A stretch of 64,000 nucleotides of DNA, taken from the NCBI RefSeq assembly GCF_022201045.2, contig NC_068559.1, positions 21,645,501 to 21,709,500 on the forward strand. Reading direction: 5' to 3'. Of the stretch, positions 54,368-64,000 are shown piece by piece (the first letter of the stretch is position 1; each line of letters opens with the position of its first letter). The notes below the pieces were generated by a model. That model worked only from the letters and a program-made list of their open reading frames with translations. It made no database searches and was not told the origin of the DNA. A program made the translations under genes and the position numbers. This DNA is from Citrus sinensis (taxonomy: Eukaryota; Streptophyta; Magnoliopsida; Sapindales; Rutaceae).

Positions 54368-55609
54368 TAGATATCCAGATAAACTAATTAAGTTTTATTC
54401 TATTATATATACATTATTATCTTTTCATGAATGAAATTCTCTCAAATTATTTGATTTCATATTGTGGTTTTGGTTCATTAGCTTCAAATTCTATATATAT
54501 ATATATATATAATCATTCTTAGGTTCAGGGCACTCATTTTTTTTAATGCGGACACTCTCTTAAATCCCATGACTTAAAAGAATGTCTGCATAAAAAAAGA
54601 AAAAATGAGGGCATCCGCACTAAAATAGGACTATATATATACACACACACACACAAAAAGTTTTCAGGCACTTTTGCCTTTTAGGTACTGTTAGATTACA
54701 GTAGGAGCAAACATGAATATTGATCAGTTAACAATGGTCAACCATCAACTTAAAAGTCAAACTAACGGAATGACTTTCCAAAATTCTGAGGGAAATTTGA
54801 TGAATGTTGATTTAAGTGGGGGCTAAGCAAAATTTAACCTGAAAGACAATCATTTTAAATTCATCACTGAATTAGTAGTTCCGCAGTGAATCATACAAGC
54901 ATGTCAATCTAAGGAATAACAAGCGTCTGTCAAAAGTGCTTTCACAACTCTGTTTGCATGTAAAAGCTTCTAAAACTATCCGCGCAATAAAGAGATAATA
55001 TGACAGAACCTGACTTTCAACAAGCATAACTTTGATGTGTGCTACAAAAAGTATTAATGAAACCTTTGTAATGGCCATTGTAACCACCAGACTTTCCAAA
55101 GACTAGCCAAGCTTCCCAATCGAATAGCCACCCTAAACCTGAAAAAATGAAAAACATCAGACGAACAAATATAATCTCAGAATATAGAAAAGAATAGGAT
55201 AAAAAAAATCAGATTATTTTAACTCCCAAAGATGTCCGATGTGCATTAGATTGAATAATTATTCACTCTGTTTCATGGTCTTATTCCAATTTGAAGCAAT
55301 ATTCACCATCAGGCCATACGTAAGTGCTGCGAAGAATGCACGGGGACAAATCATAATCAGTCTACTCAGGACAAATATTTATCTCTCTGTGATTCACAAG
55401 GGCTCTATACTATAGACCATATGAGAAAGTCATTTATCTATCCTGCCTCAATAGTGAGAAAAATAAACCTTAAACAACCTTAACCTAGATTATGTTGCGA
55501 GATAAGAGTAAATCCGTTATCACTAAAACTAAAGTGACTAGTATTCAAGTAATGAAGTATTGTACTTGCTCGAGCAAAAATATTATAACTTCATGTTATT
55601 TTACCTTTT
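54368..55609. other. Convergent spacer between B3-3 and F-box 1
   Basis: Matches 62616-63757 closely throughout, including an AT microsatellite (54494-54511). It holds the 3' UTRs of both genes. A CTAAACCTGAAAA motif near 55132 would be a splice acceptor on the minus strand, so an intron in the F-box 3' UTR is possible. Confidence 0.5.
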
Positions 55610-56761
55610 CTAACTCATTCTTCCTTCTCTGCCTGCCACACCTCTTCCTGCATAAGCAGCTAGTGAAACAAGACTATCTACACAAACAAGTGTATCACGA
55701 CAACCTTGCGGGACACCATGAATCGTCACCTGATCAGCAGCTTTCTGACTTTGTGGGTCATACCAATAAAGTTCCCATCTATTTATATCATCATCTTCTT
55801 CACCATACTTAAACTTATCCACTAGAACTTTGTCTTCACTCTTTGAATAAGCCAATGCTTTCACATAATCGCCAACACTTCGGTGAAAAGAAAACGCTTT
55901 AGTCCAACACCCCTTCAATACCCATATATCGACAGGTTGTGGGTAATTACAAAGGCAACTGAAATAGAGACATCCACTGAAATTGCCCACAAACATAACA
56001 AGTACATTCTTTTTATCCTCTAGATGAGGCAGTGGCACTTCTTGAAATTCCTCACTTTCTAGATTAAATGCGACAATCAGATTTTCAATATCATCTTTAG
56101 GATTGTTCGTTACCAACCAATGTACATGACCATCCGCAAATGTACCATCCCAACCGTGAAGAATATAGTAAGGGAAGTCGACTCTGATCCGTCTCCAAGA
56201 ATTACTTCTCAAACTATAAACAGAAACTTCAGTATACTCGACATTTTCTCTAACAAATTGTACAAGTCTGAAAACTTTGTAGTCATCATTAACAGCATCA
56301 TAACCAAACCCATCAACAACCCTGTGAACCTTATCTTTCAAATCACCCCAAAACTTGGGTAGTATTAGATGTTCCTTGGTTGATGGATTCCAAAAAGCTA
56401 TGCCATTTTCATCATTTTTGAGAGCAATCAATCCATTGCAAGAATCAATAATTGGAGTCCTCCCTTTGCAATTCTTAAAAGGGTGATCAAGTTCTACACC
56501 AAGATTCAAAGAATCCAAGCTTGCGGAGAAGATTTTACCGTTCCAGTAGCGTGATGAGTCTAAGATAGGAGCTGGTGTACCTGAAAGAATGAGGCTGAGA
56601 TTGGTGTTGGTTTCAATGGAGCGTTTGAGATGGATCTTTATGAATTCTTGACTGTCGATTAAGCTACAAAACGACTTCGACGCGCACTTGAAACGCAGCA
56701 GACACTTAATGGATAGCCGGCTTAGTATGTCAATGTTTATATCCGTCGGGAGCCCCGCCAT
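55610..56761 (-). CDS. F-box protein, CPR30/FBA-type, F-box 1
   Basis: An intronless ORF of 383 residues. The F-box is at residues 1-45 (MAGLPTDINIDILSRLSIKCLLRFKCASKSF), and an F-box-associated beta-propeller-like region follows: DSCNGLIAL, FWNPSTKEHLILP, GFGYDAVNDDYKVFRLV, VYSLRSNSWRRI, FADGHVHWLVT, IVAFNLESEEFQEVPLP and WELYWYDPQSQ. Such proteins are substrate receptors of SCF ubiquitin ligases, binding SKP1 (ASK) through the F-box. The substrate is unknown. The gene converges on B3-3, and the pair is duplicated at 62.1-64 kb. The last residues (GREGRMS) look less conserved and may be the tail of the frame. Confidence 0.88.
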   Translation of the reverse strand: MAGLPTDINIDILSRLSIKCLLRFKCASKSFCSLIDSQEFIKIHLKRSIETNTNLSLILSGTPAPILDSSRYWNGKIFSASLDSLNLGVELDHPFKNCKGRTPIIDSCNGLIALKNDENGIAFWNPSTKEHLILPKFWGDLKDKVHRVVDGFGYDAVNDDYKVFRLVQFVRENVEYTEVSVYSLRSNSWRRIRVDFPYYILHGWDGTFADGHVHWLVTNNPKDDIENLIVAFNLESEEFQEVPLPHLEDKKNVLVMFVGNFSGCLYFSCLCNYPQPVDIWVLKGCWTKAFSFHRSVGDYVKALAYSKSEDKVLVDKFKYGEEDDDINRWELYWYDPQSQKAADQVTIHGVPQGCRDTLVCVDSLVSLAAYAGRGVAGREGRMS

Positions 56762-57694
56762 TGTCAGCCGTAGTTACAGGCAGTTATGAACACGAGATGT
56801 TTGATAAAATGCTTGAGAAAGGGTTGTGGGCTTTTGGCTTTTCGCTCTCTCAAATTTAGCCGTGAATGAGATGAACTTTCAGCTTCCGTGAAATTATGTT
56901 TCCTCTTTTTTTTTTTTTTTTTTCCATATATCTTATAATATATATAGTTTTTTTTTTTCATTTATATCTCAAATCAGGGCCTTTCCATAAGTTTCTATCA
57001 TAAGTTTTCAATAATTATAATTAAAAATAAAATCATTTACTTAAATTTTTTATTTTAAATTAACAAAATTTAAAAACTTTCAGAGAATTATTATTATTAT
57101 TTTTTATCCTCATTCATCATTTCGCTAACAAACTATTCTGACTACAATTACGTAACTGACAAATGATTAAATGAAAGCTAGTGCTTGACACACCGACAAA
57201 CTCAACACATCTTCTAAATTCAGAACAATCGCAAATATTATCATTCGGGATAAATTGAGACAAATCAAATCTTGCTTGTTGGCAAGTTTTAAGCGGCTCC
57301 AGAAGTTATCTATGCGGATCATGTGTCCCATTTATCAATCAATGTTTCTAAGTCAGGCCTCGAGGTTAAAATAATTTCAATATAACCAACCTTCGAGCAC
57401 TTAAGTACGTGATAATTGCAAAGCAACTTTACAAGGTTTTATGGTCATACTAATAATTAATTTCGCATACGGTAGATGCTGTACTAACAAATCCAAGTTA
57501 ATAAACCATTTTCGCTCAGAACAACGCCTTATTGTATCAGGACAAGATTTATCTCAATATTAATTAGATTGATTAATCTCATTGGAACATGTTAATAATG
57601 TCTACGTACTCTTCATTGCAAGCTAAAACCTTTAATCCTCCTTAGAATTTGAAAAGTAGTTAATTAATTCAAGTAATAAACTGCATTCACTCAG
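56762..57694. other. AT-rich region upstream of F-box 1
   Basis: A T run (56909-56927) and AT-rich DNA. I see no gene; the 57.3-57.6 kb part is ordinary intergenic sequence. Confidence 0.4.
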
Positions 57695-59274
57695 TAGATA
57701 TTTTTCTAGAGGCTGAATAGGAGGAGATATTTGTTGATAGAAAGGAACCAATAGAAAATAGTAAATTGATTTAGCCATAGAAGAATAAGGTGACGAACAT
57801 GACATTGAAGAAATGAAATGATAAAGAACCAAAAAGATCAATGAAAGTACCCAAGCCTAACTACAAGTATAAGGGTTATGCTTGAGCTACGTAACCCATG
57901 CAAGCCTTGCATGGCACATTCAAGACATGTATCACGTGAAGTTTGTGTGTGGATGCTTACCGGAGCAATAACAGTTGGATTACCACGTCAAGTGATCATT
58001 GCAGATTTAGCAGGGAATCAAATCTTGGTTGTTACATTTGATTTGAATTCTGCTGCGAGTTTATAGCTAGGCGATATTATCCTTAATTTTATTTACTAGA
58101 TTTGAGCCAAAAATCTCGGTTACAAAGCAAAGTATTGTTATGCTTACTGTTATAAATAAGCTCTAGTACTGAAATAAAAGTCATGCAGAAATTATCTTAA
58201 ATATTTGTTTGTGGTCGTTCTCACCAAAAGCAGAACAACTATATTACTTGCAATTGTTAGCAAGCATCTGATTGGGACCATATCATGAAACATAGACAAC
58301 ACCTATATTTTTAGGCTTTGTTTGGGATTGAGGTTGGGTAGCTGCAGCTAAAAAGTTATGTTGATATAATTTTTTACTTGTATGATGAAAAATATATTAT
58401 ATCTTTAATAGTTTTATCAAAATAATTATTTAAAAATTACATTTACTACATACTATTTACATTTGTTTCATAGTTATACCTTTTTTCGACAACAGCTGTT
58501 GTTGCGTAAGCGCAAGTTGAGCAATTACTAATATTATGGTGACTGCTACTTCTAGAAAAATATAAATGTGACAAATAAATATAAAGAAAAAATAGGACAC
58601 AATAATTTACGTGGCTCGACTATAGCGTACATCTACGGGCAAATACTAGAAGATAATTTTACTAATAAATGAAAATTTACAAAATTGAAACCCAATACCC
58701 AATACACCAAAATAGATCCTCACTAGAGCACTCAAGTAAAAGTTCTCTTAAATCTCTCAAATTGCTTTACTTACAATTGCTCTCAAGTCTCAACTCTCAC
58801 AATTCTGGGATGGATTTAAAGCTCTTCCTCTCCTCTCTATTTATAGGGAAGCAATGCTTACCTATAGCTTTCCAATTTGGCTACAATTTGCTAGTTTGAC
58901 AAATTGAATTTAGAATGAAAAATCAACTTTGGTGGGCACCAAAATCTTCATGCATGCATGGCTTCAATTTGTCAAATATTTGTGCACCAACCTCCAATTT
59001 GTCAAGCCAAATTGTATGGAAAAATCAGCTTTGGTGGACTGACTTTTCAATAGCTATATCTTAAGAGGTACAACACCTCAATCTCAAATAAAATCTCAAT
59101 CTCAAATAAAATCTTAATCTCATTAAAACGCGACATAATTAAGTAGTGGAGGACCCTGAAAATGCTCTTCAATATGGAACCATGGTGCAGCTCTATGCCT
59201 TTAGAAGACTTCAGAATAATAATATATATTGAGCTTTGTTTTCCTCTCATCAATATAGATTTTGTTAATTAATA
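57695..59274 (+). pseudogene. B3-domain gene relic split by about 1.3 kb of inserted DNA
   Basis: 57695-57830 resembles the middle of the short B3 genes (compare 62312-62420: TTCTTGAGGCGGAGG). 59131-59274 resembles their end (GAAAATGCTCTTCAATATGG, ACCATGGTGCAGCTCTATGC). Stops and small indels break every frame. The inserted DNA (about 57835-59125) contains a MITE fragment and sequence of unknown origin, including AATTTACGTGGCTCGAC near 58601, which resembles LTR-type repeats in other plants. A fold-back MULE starts right where the coding region ends. Confidence 0.7.
58313..58500. mobile_element. Truncated relative of the Harbinger-type MITE
   Basis: It starts GGCTTTGTTTGGGATTGAGG, like the left end at 16515, and continues with the same interior read in the opposite orientation (TATCTTTAATAGTTTTATCA). 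The right inverted repeat is missing. Confidence 0.7.
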
Positions 59275-59669
59275 GGGATATTATCATTCTTATACCCTAT
59301 AGATGCTATGTTATCAAAAATACTACAATACTTTGAGGGTGTATCAATCGTCCACCCTAAATTGACAAAAGTTATATGTCGACCACCAAACCGTTAACTG
59401 CCGTTTGAAAGTTAACGGAATGATAGTGAATTGATGATTTTACCCTTAAAAATTATCACTTGTATACCCTTAAATTCTTTTATTATCACTTGTATCTTAT
59501 GAAAAAATCAAATTACCCCTCTGGCGTTATCCTATTTAAATGGCAAGTAACGGTTTGGTGGACGGCAGATACATTTTCTTAACTTAGGGTAGACAATTGA
59601 TATACCTTTAAAGTGTTGTAGTATTTTTGATAACAGAGTATCTATAGGGTATATGAATGATAATTTCCC
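59275..59669. mobile_element. Fold-back Mutator-like MITE (395 bp), second copy
   Basis: The ends GGGATATTATCATTC and GAATGATAATTTCCC are flanked by a perfect 9-bp duplication TAATTAATA (59266-59274 and 59670-59678). Sequence and structure match the element at 9983-10399. Confidence 0.9.
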
Positions 59670-59679
59670 TAATTAATAA

Positions 59680-61670
59680 GTAGAAATTCATATTATTAGT
59701 CAATAAGAAGTTAATATCTTTCTCATTGATTTTTATTCTATCGTTCTTGTAGGGGTTTTAATTTTATTATTATTTTTAATACTCCTTAAAATGACCAATT
59801 TCGAGAAACATATTCATTTTTCTTTTGAAAATGGACCATTTCGACTAAGTTACGCATAAGTCTTTGATTCTTCTTAATCCTAGGTAAATTGGGTGTCCAA
59901 AAAACTTGACAAAACTAAATAAATAAATTAATTCTTGTTTTCACTAAGTGAAGTGGGAATTCAACACTGCAGATGATGCATCGTCTGAAAAATAAACCGA
60001 GATGATGTCGTGTCGTCTTCATCTAGTAAGTGAAATGATTGGTTGTTTCACTTCAAAAACATAAACGACGAGTTGTAAATAGTATGCACCAATGCATACT
60101 ATTTACACATGTCGGTTGCAATAATATACAGGATGACCGGTCATGTTTTTACTCCGCTTCTTCGTGATAGGTCGTTTTAGTATGAAACCATAAACGAGAA
60201 ATCGTCCAACATGTTTATGCCGCTTAAAATATTTTCAATATTGATTATCACTACTATTGTTATTTTCATAAGCATCAGTATAACTCTTGTTGTTATGATT
60301 ATTTTTATTTTATTATAATAATAATTATTATTTTTTTCATTTTTATTGTTACTATTATAACGGATAATAATAATACTAAGGATGATAAATAACTAATGTC
60401 ATTTTGGCAATTTGTAACAGCCCGTGTTAGTTCCTAAACAAAGTAAGTACACTAATGGCAACACAACCTTTCATTCGCAACGAATATGAAGAAGAAAAAG
60501 TTTTTTTATGGTGCAATGATGTATTTCTATCATTGAAGTTTGTTATCTTGTTATTTTACTGTAAACATATAAACATAGTTATTGTGTAATTACCAGCTAT
60601 AGTTGTAATTTGAATTGTTATTATAATTGCAATTGTGTAAATCATCTATTGGATGGCAAATAAATGATTTTAATAGTTATATAACTAGTAACCTAATAGA
60701 TCATCTTCCCACAATAGTCAGGACTCAAATTGGAACACAAACATCATGATGACTCCCCTTTTTTTGTGTGTGCGTGTACTTTTCTTTGTCTTTTTAAACA
60801 ATTACAATTGTAATGATTATTGTTCCACGTAACTGCTAAAGAAACAAACAATCGCTTACATTCACTAAAATCATTTGGATTCAATGCTGCGAATGACGCT
60901 TTGTTTGGCAAGAAACCAATAGGACGTCACGTCCTCTTGCATCTAGTTGGCCAAATCTTGCATCTAGTTGGCCTTTGGCCAACAATGCGTCATTTTCCCT
61001 CAACATATAAACGATGAGCCGTAAATGGTATGCGCCATTGCATACTATTTACTCATGCCAGTTACAATAATAGATAGGATGACCGGTCGTTTGTCGTCTA
61101 TGATCATTCACGACGCGTTGTATATGATTTTACAGATCCTTGCAACTTCGCCTATAATTAAGTTCGTAGAACCTTACTAGCTACGTTATCTGTCTGTGTG
61201 CAGCACATTGTTACTATTTGTGAGGATCTGATTAACTCTATACCGTCTTTACGGCGTTGCATAGAATTCTCTGCTTGTACCCCAGGGGGAAAGATGAAGT
61301 TCAACGGTGGATAATAAATAAGTTATAGAGCTTCATCTTCAAAGATTTTAACCAAGTAATTGATAATGGAATTGCACTAAATCGAAGCAAAGACTCGTAG
61401 TACAGACCCAACTTCACTTCATTAGTATCTGAAAAGGAGCTAACGTAGACCAAGAAGAGAAGCAGAACAAGAGATTATAAAAGATAACAGACCAATGTAT
61501 TACGGATAACGATCTTTAGTAAGCTAACGTCTTTCTCACTGACATTTATTCTCTCGCTCTTGTAGGAATTTTATTCTCTCGTTCTTTAATAAGTTAACAC
61601 GTTTCTCACTGATTTTTATTCTCTCGTTCTTGTAGGAGTTTTATTTTTATTTTTATTTTTAATATTCCTT
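59680..61670. other. Duplicated B3 upstream DNA with an unrelated 1.5-kb insertion
   Basis: 59680-59945 and 61500-61790 are two copies of the same upstream flank. Between them is about 1.5 kb without a gene. It contains an 86-bp direct repeat (60057-60142 and 61003-61088) and an inner duplicated phrase GCATCTAGTTGGCC near 60940. ORFs here are short and unlike known proteins. Confidence 0.5.
60057..61088. repeat. Direct repeat pair of about 86 bp (60057-60142 and 61003-61088)
   Basis: Both copies run from A(C/T)ATAAACGA(C/T)GAG to GGATGACCGGTC. The first contains a perfect palindrome AATAGTATGCA / TGCATACTATT with a 4-base loop; in the second one arm has two changes. They may be ends of an unrecognised element or a local duplication. 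Confidence 0.75.
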
Positions 61671-61720
61671 AAAAATGACCAATTTCAACAAGTTTACGCA
61701 TAATTCTTTGATTCTTCTTA

Positions 61721-61880
61721 ATCCTAAGTGAGGTGGGCATCCAAAAACTTGAGAAAACTAAATAAATAAATAAATAAATTAATTAATTAATTCTTGTTTT
61801 ACGTGGGTACTTCAAATTAGTTTCCTAATTATTCTAAAAAGCCCTACAGGAACTAAAGTTTTAGGCGGCCAGCTAATCAA
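61721..61880. promoter_or_regulatory. Conserved upstream block of B3-4
   Basis: It holds GGGTACTTCAAATTAGTTTC and CTAATTATTCTAAAAAG, matching 48676-48712 in the same chromosomal orientation, although the gene here reads the other way. The E2F-type site present at the other loci is not conserved here (the segment is deleted). Confidence 0.65.
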
Positions 61881-62007
61881 TCAAACTAATTCTCGGATTA
61901 ATTGCTCGGAAATCTCTACACTATCGGAAATACGAGGATTAACTAATATCCTACAAGGACTACGATATTAGTTAATCCTTTTCTCATAAGGCCTAGGATT
62001 AACTAAC

Positions 62008-62018
62008 TCTATATATAC
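62008..62018 (+). promoter_or_regulatory. TATA box of B3-4
   Basis: TCTATATATAC, about 95 bp upstream of the ATG at 62112. Confidence 0.55.
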
Positions 62019-62111
62019 TTCAAAAAAGGGATGGCCATAACATTAACGGTAAAGCTTTCTTGAATATCTTTGTTTGATTTCCTCGAATCGTTTGTGTCTA
62101 TTAATCATAGA

Positions 62112-62615
62112 ATGGTGATGGTCGACAATCAAAACGGTGCCTCAGCAGCAGCACAAATAGTGGTTCCTGAATTGCCGGCAAGTTTCAGGAACAGGATAAG
62201 GGGAATGGGTGGGTCAAACGTTGTGCTGGTCATTCAGAAAAAATTGACACAAAGTGATACAGGAAGCCAATACGATCGATTCTCTATGCCAGAAGGACAG
62301 ATAATGAATGATTTTCTTGAGGCGGAGGAGGAGGAGTTACTTGTTGATAGGAACCAACCGATACACAAGGTTAGATTGATCCACCCATGCGTGAGTAAGG
62401 TGACGAATGTGACATTAAGGAAGGGGCACATGAACAACGCCTCCACTTATAATCTCAGTGGAACATGGCGTGGAACTTGGCATAAACAAGTTGTGGGCGA
62501 CTCTGAGAATGCTCTTCAAGATGGAACCATGGTGCAACTCTATGCTTTCAGAAGACGTCACAAAAATATTAATGAGCTTTGTTTTGCTCTTGTTAATTTA
62601 GATCTTTTCAATTAG
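62112..62615 (+). CDS. Short B3-domain protein (DUF313 type), B3-4, 167 aa
   Basis: I start at 62112 (MVMVDNQNG), the position matching the ATG of B3-3; an in-frame ATG at 62070 would add 14 unconserved residues. The protein is almost only the B3/DUF313 region: PELPASFRNRIRGMGGSNVV, RFSMPEGQIMNDFLEAEEE, VRLIHPCVSKVTNVTL, QDGTMVQLYAFRR and ELCFALVNLDLFN. The N-terminal helix and basic linker of B3-1 and B3-2 are absent. The Trp of the KKW motif is Gly here (TLRKGHM), and the segment GTWRGTWHKQ looks like a small internal duplication. DNA binding may be weakened. The frame is intact, so expression is plausible. Confidence 0.78.
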   Translation: MVMVDNQNGASAAAQIVVPELPASFRNRIRGMGGSNVVLVIQKKLTQSDTGSQYDRFSMPEGQIMNDFLEAEEEELLVDRNQPIHKVRLIHPCVSKVTNVTLRKGHMNNASTYNLSGTWRGTWHKQVVGDSENALQDGTMVQLYAFRRRHKNINELCFALVNLDLFN

Positions 62616-63757
62616 TAGAAGTTCAGATTAATTAATGAAGTTTTATTCTATTATATATACATTATTACCTTTTCATGAATGAAATTCTCTCAAGTTATTT
62701 GATTTCACTAGTGTGGTTTCGGTTCACCAGCTTCAAATCCTATAAATATATATATATAGCTATGCACATATATGCACACACACACAGAAGTTGAAGGCAC
62801 TTTTGCCTTTTAAGTACTGTTAGATTACATCAGAAGCAAACAGGAATATTCATCAGTTAACTATGGTCAACCATCAACTTGAAGGTCAAACTAACCGAAT
62901 GGGGTTCCATAATGACTTCCCAAAATTCTGAGGGGAATTTGATGAACGACGATTTAAATGGGGGTTGAGCAAAATTTTACCTGAAAGATAACCTTTTTAA
63001 ATTCATCACTGAATCAGTAGTAGTCCACAGTGAATCATACAAGCATGTCAATCCAAGAAAATAACAAGCGTCTTTCAATAGTACTTTCACAACTCTGTTT
63101 GCAAGCAAAAGCTTTTAAAACTATCTACGCAACGAAGAGATGATATGACAGAATCTAGCTTTCAACGAGCATAACTTTGATGTGTGCCACAAAAAGTATT
63201 GATGAAACATTTTCAATGGCCATCATAACCACCAGACTTTCCAACGACTAGCCAAGTTTCCCAATCCAATAGCCATCCTAAACCTGAAAAACCGAAAAAC
63301 GTCAGACAAATACATATAACCTCAGAATATATAAAAGTATTAGAAAAAAAATCAGATTATTTTAACTCCACAAGATGTCCTACGTGTGTTAGATTGAACA
63401 ATTATTCACTATGTTTTATGGTCTTATTCCATTTTGAAGCAATATTAACCATCAGTCTATAAGTAAGCGCTGCAAAGAATGTAGTATGTACAGGGACAAA
63501 TCATAATCAGTCTACTCAAGACAATACTTATCTCTCTATGATTTCAGAAGGGCTCAATAGTATAGACCATATGAGAAAGTCATTTAAGTATCCGCTTCAA
63601 TAGTGAGAAAAATAAAAGTTAAACAACCTTAGCCTAGATTATGTTGCGAGATAGAGTGAAGCCATAATCATGAAAACTAAAGGGACTAGCATTCAAGCGA
63701 TTAAGTATTGTACTTGCTTCAACAAAAATATTATAGCTTCACGTTGTTTTACCTCTT
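62616..63757. other. Convergent spacer between B3-4 and F-box 2
   Basis: Close duplicate of 54368-55609. It has an AT/AC microsatellite near 62740-62785 and no gene. Confidence 0.55.
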
Positions 63758-64000
63758 CTAACTCATTCTTCCTTCTCTGCCTGCCACGCCGCTTCCTGCA
63801 TAAGCAGCTAGTGAAACAGGACTATCTACACAAACAATTGTATCACGACAACCTTGCGGCACACCGTGAATCGTCACTTGATCCGCAGCAGCTCTCTGAT
63901 TTTGTAGGTCATACCAAAAAAGTTCCCATATATCTATATCATCTTCATCTTCAGCATATTCACAATTATCCATTAAAATTTTGCCTCCGCTCTTTGAATA
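63758..64000 (-). CDS. F-box protein, CPR30/FBA-type, F-box 2 (3' end only)
   Basis: The frame is open from the window edge to a stop at 63758, giving 81 codons. It parallels F-box 1: YSKSGGKILMDN, WELFWYDLQNQ, DQVTIHGVPQGCRDTIVCVD and the identical last residues GVAGREGRMS. Differences from F-box 1 are scattered and none breaks the frame. The F-box and most of the associated domain lie beyond the window, so its integrity is unknown. Confidence 0.8.
   Translation of the reverse strand, partial: YSKSGGKILMDNCEYAEDEDDIDIWELFWYDLQNQRAAADQVTIHGVPQGCRDTIVCVDSPVSLAAYAGSGVAGREGRMS

Noticed and set aside
57878..58066. 62-codon ORF starting MLELRNPCKPCMAH
   Set aside because: Lies in DNA inserted into a B3 relic, no recognisable domain, no conserved copy.
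1..64000. Integrated plant virus (pararetrovirus) sequences
   Set aside because: No coat, movement or viral reverse-transcriptase motifs were seen in any frame; the only retro-elements are LTR type.

Overview
This is nuclear DNA from a flowering plant: intron-containing genes with GT/AG junctions, AT-rich intergenic DNA and many plant transposons. The resistance-gene sequences look like Citrus or a close relative, but that is recognition from memory, not a search.

Region 1 (1-29.1 kb) is a decayed segmental triplication. Unit A (1-12.8 kb) holds the last exons of a vacuolar ATPase subunit H gene, a small Cys/His-rich (CHORD-like) gene and an intact intronless CC-NBS-LRR gene on the minus strand. 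Unit B (14.1-22.8 kb) repeats this order head to tail. Its VHA-H copy is a pseudogene with a stop codon, its Cys/His gene has lost exon 2, and its CC-NBS-LRR gene is intact. Unit C (23.1-29.1 kb) keeps only a broken Cys/His gene and the DNA upstream of the NBS-LRR gene. The NBS-LRR and VHA-H genes are missing there. A Ty3/gypsy relic lies at the A/B junction.

Region 2 (29.7-38.6 kb) carries a deleted hAT transposon that still encodes the transposase dimerisation domain, a three-exon gene for an 869-residue WEB-family coiled-coil protein, and a large fold-back MULE.

Region 3 (39.4-64 kb) is a cluster of B3-domain (DUF313-type) and F-box genes. It has two full-length B3 genes on the minus strand, one short intact B3 gene and one frameshifted B3 gene on the plus strand, a B3 relic, one complete F-box gene and one cut by the window edge. 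B3 and F-box genes face each other (B3 plus, F-box minus) and this pair is duplicated. A third relic of the F-box downstream flank lies at 43.2-44.5 kb. Between these genes lie an eIF2-beta retrocopy, hAT and Mutator-type elements, a Pack-MULE with a PPR gene fragment, and a non-autonomous LTR retrotransposon with nearly identical LTRs.

Transposon ends were set by matching target-site duplications: 8 bp for three hAT elements, 9 bp for five Mutator-like elements and TAA for a Harbinger-type MITE, whose empty site is preserved in the paralogous unit. The most unusual observation is that a conserved upstream block with the same chromosomal orientation lies 5' of both minus-strand and plus-strand B3 genes. 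This suggests that an ancestral divergent B3 pair shared one promoter, perhaps with a palindromic E2F-type site.
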